Shown in pieces: positions 1 through 6,302 of a stretch of DNA of 7,062 nucleotides (the first letter of the stretch is position 1; each line of letters starts with the position of its first letter). The stretch is from Chloroflexales bacterium (GTDB lineage Bacteria; Chloroflexota; Chloroflexia; Chloroflexales; Chloroflexaceae): assembly GCA_013336035.1 (NCBI GenBank), contig JAAXUL010000416.1:1-7062 (forward strand), written 5' to 3'. The notes under the pieces are model-generated. The model saw nothing but the letters and a program-made list of their open reading frames with translations. It was not told the origin of the DNA and made no database searches. Both the position numbers and the translations under genes were made by a program.

Positions 1-171
1 GTGAACGGTGACCCTGTCAAGCTCACGCCAACGGAATATGCACTGCTGCGGTTGATGATCCAGCACGCGGGCAAAGTGCTGACCCATCAGCAAATCCTGC
101 GTGAGGTGTGGGGGCGGGAATTCATCAACGAGACGCATTATCTGCGCGTCTACTTCGCTCAGCTTCACCGT
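1..171 (+). pseudogene. kdpE: KdpE response regulator, 3' fragment (winged-helix DNA-binding domain, truncated)
   Basis: The frame is open from the left edge. It reads as the OmpR/PhoB-type winged-helix effector domain of KdpE, the response regulator that activates the kdpFABC potassium-transport operon with sensor kinase KdpD. Visible hallmarks are LTPTEYALL (residues 8-16 of the visible frame), HAGKVLTHQQIL (22-33), REVWG (34-38) and THYLRVYFAQL (46-55), in the family order. After residue 57 (about nt 171) the expected RKLE..., the path to the wing hairpin and the terminal GYR(F/L) motif are absent. The reading frame instead runs on into unrelated sequence and stops at 478-480. The receiver domain would lie beyond the left edge. 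Without the wing the product should not bind DNA normally, so I treat it as a remnant. Family assignment is firm; the exact break is good to a few codons. Confidence 0.82.
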
Positions 172-222
172 GTGGGCCACCGCGTGCTGAAGAGCCGGGT
201 CGGCCAGGAAGCGATCCACCAC
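172..222. other. Unassigned junction segment between kdpE and pilM fragments
   Basis: About 50 bases separate the last codons that fit KdpE from the first that fit PilM. They are open in the kdpE/pilM frame on the plus strand (VGHRVLKSRVGQEAIHH) and also open in one minus-strand frame. Neither reading matches a family I recognise. Part of it may belong to PilM just before its conserved LP-GL-E-E region, so the true pilM boundary may lie further left. No terminal inverted repeats, target duplication or insertion-sequence end is apparent. Confidence 0.4.
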
Positions 223-396
223 GGGATCGTTCTGCCTGGCGGGCTGAGCGAGCAGGAACTCGAGGTTCAGGTTGAGTCGGAAGCCAATCAGTACATACCG
301 TTCTCGCTGGACGAAGTCAGTCTGGACTTCTGTGTGATTGGCCCCAGCGGGTCGTCGGCGGGCGATGTAGATGTCCTGATCGCCGCGTCGCGAAAG
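223..396 (+). pseudogene. pilM: PilM type IV pilus assembly protein, internal fragment
   Basis: In the same plus-strand frame as the kdpE piece, residues 76-132 read IVLPGGLSEQELEVQVESE, then ANQYIPFSLDEVSLDF, then CVIGPSGSS...DVDVLIAASRK. This is the conserved N-terminal region of PilM, the cytoplasmic actin-like (FtsA-fold) protein that binds PilN and links the type IV pilus inner-membrane alignment complex to its motors. The E-A-N/D-Q-Y-I-P-F/Y, D-E-V-x-L-D-F and V-L-x-A-A-x-R-K signatures are all present in order. Only roughly 57 of about 350 residues remain. Similarity stops at the R-K pair (nt 391-396), where the antisense of hsdR begins. There is no start codon of its own, no ribosome binding site and no pilNOPQ neighbour, so this is a displaced gene scrap. 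The wording resembles betaproteobacterial PilM as I recall it; that origin is an inference. Confidence 0.75.
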
Positions 397-3041
397 GGCA
401 GCACCGTGATCTGGCCGTCCCGGTACAGGTTCGCCGCCGACTTGTTAATAAAGCCCAGGATCTTCGCGTCGCGCACGTAGGGCAGTGCTGCCGGCCGCGG
501 CAGCACGATGTCGAGGCTCTTCAGGAACTCGCGCAGCAGCACGCTGAAGGTGGCGCGCAGCGGCACGTCGCGCAGCAGCTCTACGCAGGCGTTCACATCC
601 GCGATGTCGGGGATGCCGTGGTCGTGGAAGAGCGCCAGCGCGCGTTTGTGGCGGGCGTCCAGCTGGGGCACCTCGTCCGCGAGGTCGGCCAGCGCCCCCT
701 CCACATCATCGCCGCTGTAGGCGGCCAGCGCCTCGGGGAGATGTCGGGCGACGCCGAAGTAGTCCACCACCAGGCCGTGCTTCTTCCCTGGGTAGGTGCG
801 GTTGACGCGGGCGATAGCCTGAAGCAGCTCGTGCCCCTGCATAAAGCGGTCGAGGTAGAGCGCCTGCTCGACGGGCGCGTCGAAGCCCGTGAGCAGCATG
901 CTCTTCACACAGAGGATCGCGAGGCTATCCTGGCGCTTAGGGTCGCTGGACGAGAGCGGCCGCTTGAAGCGTTCGATCAGCGTCTCGTGCTTCCCCGGGT
1001 CGGTCCAGGCGCTAAGATCGCCCTCGTTCTTACCACGGCTTGAGATGATCGCCGCGAACTCCAGACGCCGGATCGTCGCGAGGTGTGCGTGGGCGCGGAC
1101 GAGAAAGCGGGTCTCGTCGTCGCGTCGCTCCAGCGCCTCGTCGTCCAGTGCCAGCAGGGCCGGCTCCAGGGCCTCGATCCGGGCCACGAGGTCGTCGCGG
1201 GCGGCCGCGAGGGCTGCCTGGTAGCGAACCGCCGCGAGCCGGCTGCTGGCGACCACCTGGGCCTTCAGCCCGTCGGGCAAAACACTCCGCACATAGTGGC
1301 GTAGCATGTTGGCCGCCTTCGCGGCGATCAGCTTCGGGGCCTCCAGCACGTTGCCCGTAGTGGCGTACTTGCGCTTGATCGCCTCCAGCTCCTCGGGCGT
1401 GCGCTCGCGGAACATGTCCTCGAAGAGCTGGTCCAGGCTCCGGCCATCGTCCACGACCGCGTCGGCCGTGCGCCCCTCGTAGAGGATGGGCACCGTGGCC
1501 CCATCCTCCTCGGACTGCTTGATCGTGTAGCGGTCGATGAAGGGGCCGAAGATGTCGGCGGTGCGCTTGCGGTCGGCGGCCAGGATGGGCGTTCCCGTGA
1601 AGCCGATCCGCGCACAGTTCGGCAGCGACTGGAGCAGGTTCGCGTGCAGGGTGCTCGCCTGCGAGCGGTGGGCCTCGTCCACCAGCACCAGGATCTCCGA
1701 CGAGTCGTTCAGCTCCTCGAACAGCTCGTCGCTCGCCGCGGGCGACGGGGCCGTGGGGCTGGCGTCGGCGGGGGCGGGCGGGGCCTGGGGGGTCGCGCCG
1801 TCGGCGTCCTCATCGCGGTCCTGGTACTTCTGGATCATCGCGAAGACGAGGTCGGGGCCGTCCTGGCGCAGGATCGCCTTGAGCTGGCTGGTGTTACGGG
1901 CCCGGCGCACCTTCTCGCCGGTGAGCGCGGCGGTAGTGCTGAGCTGCCGCTCCAGGTCGGTGCGGTCGGTGACGACCACCACCTTCAGGCGGCGCAGATC
2001 CGCCAGGGTGCGCAGCTTGCGCACCAGGAAGACCATCGTCAGGCTCTTGCCCGAGCCCTGCGTGTGCCAGATGATCCCGCCCCGCTGGTCCTGGGCCCCG
2101 TGCTGGGCCTTTGTCTGGCCGTGCTGGAGGCGCTGCACGGCCCGGTGGACCGCGCGGAACTGCTGGTAGCGCGCCACGACCTTGACCGTGCGGCCGCCGC
2201 TCTGCTGGAACAGGGTGAAGCTGCGCAGCAGATCGAGCAGGTGGGCGGGGCGCAGCATCCCGGCGACGAGGGTCTGCTGGGCGCTGAGGCTGCCCACCCC
2301 AAGCTCCGTGGCGACCTGGGTAGCTGGGACGGGGCTGGTGTCCTTCCACTCCAGGTAGTAGTCGTACAGTCCTCCCACCGCCCCCGCCCGTGCCTGGAAC
2401 CAGGAGGTGACGATCATGAGCAGGTTGTAGTGGAAGAGTCGCTCGACCCCCTTCTCGGCATCCGCCCAGGTGCCCTGGTTCGTGTAGCGCAGGAGCTGGG
2501 TGATCCCCTCCTCGATGGGGTTGGTGATCGCCGGGCTCTTGCACTCGATCACCACCAGGGGGATGCCGTTCACAAACAGCACCAGGTCGGGGATGATGTA
2601 GCTCTGCCCGCCGGGGAGGTCGACGCGGAACTGGTTGATGACCAGAAAGTCGTTGCGCTCGGGGTGGGCGAAGTCGATGTACTGGGCGGTCACACCCTTA
2701 CCGCCGTGGCGCACGGGGTCGCCGTCGACGATGGTGCCGCCGGTGAGCAGCTCGGTGGCGCGCTGGTTCGCCTCTAGCAGCTTCGCCGTCCCCAGCCGCT
2801 CCAGCGCGCTGACCGCCTGGCTGACCCGGCCCGCATCGAGCCAGGGCTGGCCGTCGGCGTCCAGGTTCAGGCGCCGGATGGCCGCCTGGAGCCGCCCTAC
2901 CAGCAGCACCTCGCGAAAGCTTGCCCGCTCGGTGAAGTCTGACACCTCCGTGTCGCCGGTGAGGTGCTGCCAGCCCATCGTGACAAGCTGCTCGATCAGA
3001 GGCCGCTCGACCTGGGTGTACTCGCTGGGTAGGTGGGGCAT
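288..3041 (-). CDS. hsdR: Type I restriction enzyme R subunit (HsdR), C-terminally truncated
   Basis: HsdR is the motor and nuclease subunit that, with HsdM2HsdS, translocates DNA using ATP and cleaves far from the target. Residues below count from the TTG at 3044. The PD-(D/E)xK nuclease core is IPDLVLFVNGIPLVVIECKS (D153, E167, K169). Helicase motifs follow: Walker A HTQGSGKS (327-334), motif II VDEAH (455-459), motif III GFTGTP (481-486), motif V GFDAP (720-724) and motif VI QAIARVNR (742-749). I prefer the ATG at 3041 because a GGGAGG site lies 7 nt before it. Homology runs to about residue 882 (PYVRDAKILGFINKSAANLYRD region). The last ~35 residues are antisense pilM sequence and are not HsdR-like. 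The product is about 917 aa, against roughly 1,000-1,100 usual, and lacks the C-terminal helical region that docks on the methylase core. The catalytic parts are intact, but complex assembly is doubtful. A Pro/Ala-rich linker occupies ~411-438. Confidence 0.93.
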   Translation of the reverse strand: MPHLPSEYTQVERPLIEQLVTMGWQHLTGDTEVSDFTERASFREVLLVGRLQAAIRRLNLDADGQPWLDAGRVSQAVSALERLGTAKLLEANQRATELLTGGTIVDGDPVRHGGKGVTAQYIDFAHPERNDFLVINQFRVDLPGGQSYIIPDLVLFVNGIPLVVIECKSPAITNPIEEGITQLLRYTNQGTWADAEKGVERLFHYNLLMIVTSWFQARAGAVGGLYDYYLEWKDTSPVPATQVATELGVGSLSAQQTLVAGMLRPAHLLDLLRSFTLFQQSGGRTVKVVARYQQFRAVHRAVQRLQHGQTKAQHGAQDQRGGIIWHTQGSGKSLTMVFLVRKLRTLADLRRLKVVVVTDRTDLERQLSTTAALTGEKVRRARNTSQLKAILRQDGPDLVFAMIQKYQDRDEDADGATPQAPPAPADASPTAPSPAASDELFEELNDSSEILVLVDEAHRSQASTLHANLLQSLPNCARIGFTGTPILAADRKRTADIFGPFIDRYTIKQSEEDGATVPILYEGRTADAVVDDGRSLDQLFEDMFRERTPEELEAIKRKYATTGNVLEAPKLIAAKAANMLRHYVRSVLPDGLKAQVVASSRLAAVRYQAALAAARDDLVARIEALEPALLALDDEALERRDDETRFLVRAHAHLATIRRLEFAAIISSRGKNEGDLSAWTDPGKHETLIERFKRPLSSSDPKRQDSLAILCVKSMLLTGFDAPVEQALYLDRFMQGHELLQAIARVNRTYPGKKHGLVVDYFGVARHLPEALAAYSGDDVEGALADLADEVPQLDARHKRALALFHDHGIPDIADVNACVELLRDVPLRATFSVLLREFLKSLDIVLPRPAALPYVRDAKILGFINKSAANLYRDGQITVLPFRDAAIRTSTSPADDPLGPITQKSRLTSSSENGMY
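1770..1792 (+). repeat. G-quadruplex-type G-tract cluster inside hsdR
   Basis: The plus strand carries four consecutive G-runs of 5, 3, 4 and 6 bases separated by C, C and CCT, which fits the G3+N1-7 quadruplex rule with very short loops. Further GGGG runs lie at 1747-1750 and 1755-1758. The tract is on the template strand of hsdR and corresponds to the Pro/Ala-rich linker between helicase motifs I and II. Folding is predicted from the pattern, not shown. Confidence 0.6.
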
Positions 3042-3048
3042 CAACGAA

Positions 3049-3054
3049 CCTCCC
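3049..3054 (-). promoter_or_regulatory. Ribosome binding site deciding the hsdR start
   Basis: GGGAGG on the minus strand lies 7 nt upstream of the ATG at 3041 and only 4 nt upstream of the in-frame TTG at 3044. The spacing favours the ATG as the hsdR start. Confidence 0.7.
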
Positions 3055-3062
3055 GAGCACGA

Positions 3063-3114
3063 CTTCTGGCAGTACCAGAAGAGGTAATCCTGACTGGGGT
3101 GAGCATTCGTCAGG
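3063..3114 (-). other. Two hairpins in the HEPN-hsdR intercistronic gap
   Basis: The 95-nt gap before hsdR holds two inverted repeats. One is perfect: CTTCTGG (3063-3069) and CCAGAAG (3075-3081), a 7-bp stem with a 5-nt loop, ending 9 nt upstream of the hsdR ribosome binding site. The other is CCTGAC (3089-3094) and GTCAGG (3109-3114), a 6-bp stem with a 14-nt loop. Neither is followed by a U-tract on the minus strand, so they are not ordinary intrinsic terminators. They could be mRNA processing or stability structures that set HsdR level relative to upstream genes, or chance. I see no convincing promoter in this gap. Confidence 0.4.
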
Positions 3115-3136
3115 GCAGCATACCAGGCGCCTTGTA

Positions 3137-4135
3137 TCAGAGCTGCTGGCGGATGTAATTCTCACCGTTGATCTGCTCGATGATAATTTGCTCCTGCTCC
3201 ATCGCAGTGCTGAAATCGTGCTTGAACTTGTGGTTCATCGAGTTGATGACCGCGTTCGCCATGTCGCTGATGGTTTGCTTGACCAGATGGAGATGCTCAA
3301 CATCAAGCGCTGCCAGGCTTCTGGGAATGCTTTCGGCCGGGTTTAACGCGGGCTCGACGAAGAAAACATAGTCATCCTCTTGAATGATGGGCGTCTTCAT
3401 GCTCGCAGACATATTGGCGTGGATGAAGTCGTTGCGCAGACCAACGATCTGCATATACCTGGTAAACTCATCGTGCGTGTAGTGGAGCGTGTCCTGACTG
3501 AAGCAGACGCAGTACAGCGGCGCAAGCTGGAGCTTCACATCAATGTTTGCACGCACGAGAGTTGCCCGGATACGCTCATTATCCAGGAACGTCTTGAGAT
3601 AGAGGTCGTAGATGATGTTTAGCAGGCCCTCGAATGAGGAGAGGAAGAGGAAGAATGCAGAGCGACAGAGGTCCTCACGCTCGCCAAGATTCGGGGTATT
3701 CTCGGCCAGCGACAGAAGATTATCAGCGCTCGCAAAGTAGATGCGGAATGGGTTTTGAATAGTCTTGTAGCGCGCTTTAGCCGCAAGCTGCTTGACTGCG
3801 TTCTTGTACTTCCCAGCCTGGCCTTGGGTCACGAGAAACTGGATGACCTTTTGACCGATCGCTTCGGCTTCGTTTCGGTCAGATTTGTCATGGTAGATGT
3901 CAATAAGCCACGAGGATTTATTCCAGTCGCGGATGCGCAGATGCGCGTTGCTTGTCTCCAGCTCGAACGACCACTGCGTGCGGCCGGGCTCCTGGGCGGG
4001 AAGCGGTGGCCCGTACAGCTCGCGCAGAATGACATAGACAATGTAGGGCGTCGGATCGCTGCGGTGCAGAGTGACGGGGCGTATACGTGATGTTGCCAGG
4101 CTGATGGAGGCTGGCTGCAGGTCCTTCACGTTCAT
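3137..4135 (-). CDS. HEPN-domain protein, candidate RNase nested in the hsd locus
   Basis: This is a 332-aa product (340 aa if started at the GTG at 4159). The C-terminal half looks like a HEPN fold. A helix with the family's aromatic-rich pattern, SAFFLFLSSFEGLLNIIYDLYL, lies at ~167-188 (340-aa numbering). A helix ending LRNDFIHAN follows, giving the R-x4-H motif with R242, polar N243 and H247. HEPN proteins with this motif are usually metal-independent RNases in toxin-antitoxin, abortive-infection and CRISPR systems. The first ~130 residues look beta-rich (WSFELETSNAHLRIRDW around 63-79) and match nothing I recognise; they could be a sensor. No signal peptide or membrane segment is seen. 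I favour the ATG at 4135, since the GTG lies inside a hairpin and has no ribosome binding site. The gene sits between the GmrSD-like gene and hsdR on the same strand, and its GC is lower than that of hsdR. Nuclease activity and target are inference. Confidence 0.75.
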   Translation of the reverse strand: MNVKDLQPASISLATSRIRPVTLHRSDPTPYIVYVILRELYGPPLPAQEPGRTQWSFELETSNAHLRIRDWNKSSWLIDIYHDKSDRNEAEAIGQKVIQFLVTQGQAGKYKNAVKQLAAKARYKTIQNPFRIYFASADNLLSLAENTPNLGEREDLCRSAFFLFLSSFEGLLNIIYDLYLKTFLDNERIRATLVRANIDVKLQLAPLYCVCFSQDTLHYTHDEFTRYMQIVGLRNDFIHANMSASMKTPIIQEDDYVFFVEPALNPAESIPRSLAALDVEHLHLVKQTISDMANAVINSMNHKFKHDFSTAMEQEQIIIEQINGENYIRQQL

Positions 4136-4155
4136 CGTCAGGACTTTCTCAATAA

Positions 4156-4187
4156 GCACCGTACGCGATCGTCATCGCATACGGCGC
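4156..4187 (-). other. 14-bp intercistronic hairpin specific to the minus-strand transcript
   Basis: Arms 4156-4169 and 4174-4187 with a 4-nt loop pair at all 14 positions in minus-strand RNA, using two G-U wobbles. In plus-strand RNA those two positions would be A-C mismatches. The hairpin starts 12 nt after the GmrSD-like stop and buries the GTG at 4159, which argues for the ATG at 4135 as the HEPN start. No proper U-tract follows (only CTTATTG), so it fits a processing, stability or translation-control element better than a strong terminator; a weak attenuator is possible. Confidence 0.6.
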
Positions 4188-4199
4188 TACGGCTTCATC

Positions 4200-6290
4200 C
4201 TACTCGTTCCCGTCGTCATAGTACCGAATGAATGACTGCTGGATGAGCGGCATGGCTTCCTCAATATCCGCCGGAGTTGCCACGACTACTTCCACATCGC
4301 CATTGCCCCAGCGCCCGATGTTGGTGATGTTCTTACAGATCCCTTTGGGGTCCTCAATCTCGTCGAAGGCCATGTTGAGGGTGAGGCGGAGACGACTGCG
4401 CTGTGGCTCGACGTCCACAAAGTTGGTGTCGGTCTTGTAGGCGATGTAGTACTTCTTGATATCTTCACGGACGGAGGAGTCCAGGTTCAGGATGCGGCGG
4501 CGTAGCTGCTCGAAGAGATCGAGCATCGGCCCTTGCAGGAACTCGGCGTGCGCCTCCAACGTCAGCGTGGCTCCCGACTCGCTCCGCCGCTGGCTGTAGC
4601 GCTGTCGCGCCTCTTCGCTGACGCTGGGGTAGTGCCAGACCTGCACTGCCATAGCAGCGAGCGCCTCCGCCCGCTGCTGAATGGCGGCTGCATCCCAGCG
4701 CTCACGCTGAGCGAGATCGCGGTTCAAGAGCAGGGGAGTGTCGGCGAAGCCGCCGGCAACGTCGCGCTTTTCCCGAAATGACAGCTGGCTCTGCTCGTCG
4801 CTATAGCTGACCAGAGTCAGATTGCCTATCGTATGGCCGTAGGTAGACTGGATAGTCTGCCAGTCAGGGCCGAGCTCTTCGCGCCAGATCGGGGATATCC
4901 GCTCGTTGGTCGGCATAATGTGCTCAATCATGTACCCGTCGATGCTGATTGAGTCGGGGCGCTCGGCGTTTTCGAGTTTCCGCAACAAGTAGTTGCGCGT
5001 GCGGAAGTTGTACACGTCCTTGACCTTCAGCTCGCGCTGGACCTCCTCATCGCCCGGGAAGCGGCGGTAGGAGTCTTTGCGCAGGAAGGCGACCTGGACG
5101 CTCTCAAGGTAGCTCTCCTTCTGCACCTCCTTGCTGAAGGTGGCGAAGGTTTTGTTCAGCGAGTTCGTGGGAATGCCGCAGATGACGCGGCGGAAGACAT
5201 AGCTTTCCACCAGCTTCAGGATGGTCAGGAAAGAGGCGCGGTCGAGCAGGTGATGCTCGTAGTCGTCGTACACTTCGAGCAGAAACGGGTAGGCCACATC
5301 GACGCGCAGGGTGTTGATGTCGATGAAGCACTGGTTGATGTCAGGGTCGGGGTCGCGGTGGAAGGCGAGGCGCACAAAATACCGGGAGAACTGGTAGATA
5401 TCGGCGACGATATCACGGATTGACGCCTGCTGCGACTGAACAAAGGCTTTGAACACTGTGTAGACGTCGCTGATATTTGGGATGCGCCCCGTCTTGATGG
5501 TCAGATAGTCACGCATGAAGCGGTCGAACTGCGCCGCGTACTCGACGTGGCCGAAGCTCTGCTCCATGGGGAACCAGTACTGGCTGTAGAGCGCGCTCTG
5601 CTCTTTGTTTTCCAGCCCCATCAGCACGTAGTTGCGAATGAGGTCAGCCTGTGAGAGCTTGAGGCCAGTGGAGTTGAGGCTCTCGAAAATGAGCTGCGGG
5701 TTGTCGCGCTCGCGGTCGAGGCTGATATCGACAATGATCAGCTTCCCAATCCCCTGGTAGATCTGCGCGAGGTCGGTGTCAACCTTGCGGAGCTGGCTTA
5801 GGAAAAAGGCGTAGTTTTCGACGATACGGTTGGCGGCTACCGCTGCGGCCGGCGCATCCTCAACCGTGCCAATGAGCGTGTCTTTGTCGCTCTGGGTGAG
5901 CAGCAGCTTGTAGCGCAGCTCGTCATCCTCGTCGCTGTTGAGCAGGTAGTAGTTATTGATCTTTTTGCGCGTCACGTCGAGCTTCGCGCCGCGCTCTTCG
6001 ATAGCTTTGCCCAGGGCGGCGAGCAACAGCGAGAGCGTTGTGAGGCGCTGCTGGCCGTCAATCACAAGCAGCTGGGGAACGGAGCTAATCTGGTAGAGCC
6101 CCTTGTCAATGTAGACGATCGAGCCAACGAAGTGCCCCGACGCGTGCTCGTCGGCGGACACACGCCGTATGTCATCCCAAAGCTGCTGGCATTGTGCAAG
6201 TGTCCAGCTGTAGGTGCGCTGGTAGATAGGGATGATGAACTGCTTGGTGCCCTGGAGGAATGGGAGGAACTTCGTCTCGGTCGCTTTCAC
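4200..6290 (-). CDS. GmrSD-like DUF262/DUF1524 protein with DUF5655-like C-terminus
   Basis: This 696-aa single-chain protein resembles the type IV restriction enzyme GmrSD and BrxU, which cut DNA bearing modified bases using nucleotide hydrolysis. The N-terminal DUF262 (ParB/sulfiredoxin-like) domain shows IPIYQRTYSW (20-29), VIDGQQRLTTL (76-86), FESLNSTGLKLSQADLIRN (202-220). The DUF1524 His-Me finger nuclease shows IEHIMP (455-460, H457 catalytic) and HTIGNLTLVSYS (486-497, N490), followed by SFREKR. The last ~115 residues (FEQLRRRILNL, YYIAYKTDTNFVDVEP, RLRLTLN) match the DUF5655 pattern often appended to such proteins. All key residues are present, so it should be active. The start is GTG, with AAGGAG 6 nt upstream. 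An overlapping ATG is followed at once by TGA and cannot be used. The small gene upstream ends 11 nt before, so translation is coupled. It most likely complements the type I system against phage with modified DNA; its substrate cannot be read from sequence. Confidence 0.93.
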   Translation of the reverse strand: MKATETKFLPFLQGTKQFIIPIYQRTYSWTLAQCQQLWDDIRRVSADEHASGHFVGSIVYIDKGLYQISSVPQLLVIDGQQRLTTLSLLLAALGKAIEERGAKLDVTRKKINNYYLLNSDEDDELRYKLLLTQSDKDTLIGTVEDAPAAAVAANRIVENYAFFLSQLRKVDTDLAQIYQGIGKLIIVDISLDRERDNPQLIFESLNSTGLKLSQADLIRNYVLMGLENKEQSALYSQYWFPMEQSFGHVEYAAQFDRFMRDYLTIKTGRIPNISDVYTVFKAFVQSQQASIRDIVADIYQFSRYFVRLAFHRDPDPDINQCFIDINTLRVDVAYPFLLEVYDDYEHHLLDRASFLTILKLVESYVFRRVICGIPTNSLNKTFATFSKEVQKESYLESVQVAFLRKDSYRRFPGDEEVQRELKVKDVYNFRTRNYLLRKLENAERPDSISIDGYMIEHIMPTNERISPIWREELGPDWQTIQSTYGHTIGNLTLVSYSDEQSQLSFREKRDVAGGFADTPLLLNRDLAQRERWDAAAIQQRAEALAAMAVQVWHYPSVSEEARQRYSQRRSESGATLTLEAHAEFLQGPMLDLFEQLRRRILNLDSSVREDIKKYYIAYKTDTNFVDVEPQRSRLRLTLNMAFDEIEDPKGICKNITNIGRWGNGDVEVVVATPADIEEAMPLIQQSFIRYYDDGNE

Positions 6291-6296
6291 ATGAGG

Positions 6297-6302
6297 CTCC
6301 TT
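6297..6302 (-). promoter_or_regulatory. Ribosome binding site of the GmrSD-like gene, overlapping the upstream stop
   Basis: AAGGAG lies 6 nt before the GTG at 6290. Its first A is the last base of the TGA (6304-6302) that ends the upstream small gene, so terminating ribosomes finish on the next initiation site. This supports the GTG start and the operon, and shows that the small reading frame is placed like a real gene. Confidence 0.8.

Noticed and set aside
171..396. Minus-strand open frame through the junction region (reads GDQDIYIARRRPAG, then RYVLIGFRLNLNLEFLL)
   Set aside because: At first it looked like a third gene following hsdR, but it is the antisense of the PilM segment, whose plus-strand frame carries several conserved family signatures in order.
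1644..2777. 377-codon plus-strand open frame opposite hsdR
   Set aside because: It is antisense to the helicase and nuclease motifs of HsdR, is biased to Val, Leu, Gly and Ala, and has no recognisable motif. High GC leaves few stop codons, so long shadow frames are expected.
3080..3136. Possible promoter for hsdR (TGGTATGCT-like extended -10 on the minus strand)
   Set aside because: No acceptable -35 at the right spacing, and the match is what chance gives in this length.
4136..4159. GTG at 4159 as start of the HEPN gene
   Set aside because: It lies within the 3' arm of the 14-bp hairpin and no Shine-Dalgarno site precedes it. The ATG at 4135 has a weak GAGAAAG upstream and is preferred, though not proven.
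3063..4187. Intergenic hairpins as intrinsic terminators
   Set aside because: None is followed by a run of T on the minus strand, and all genes continue in the same direction.
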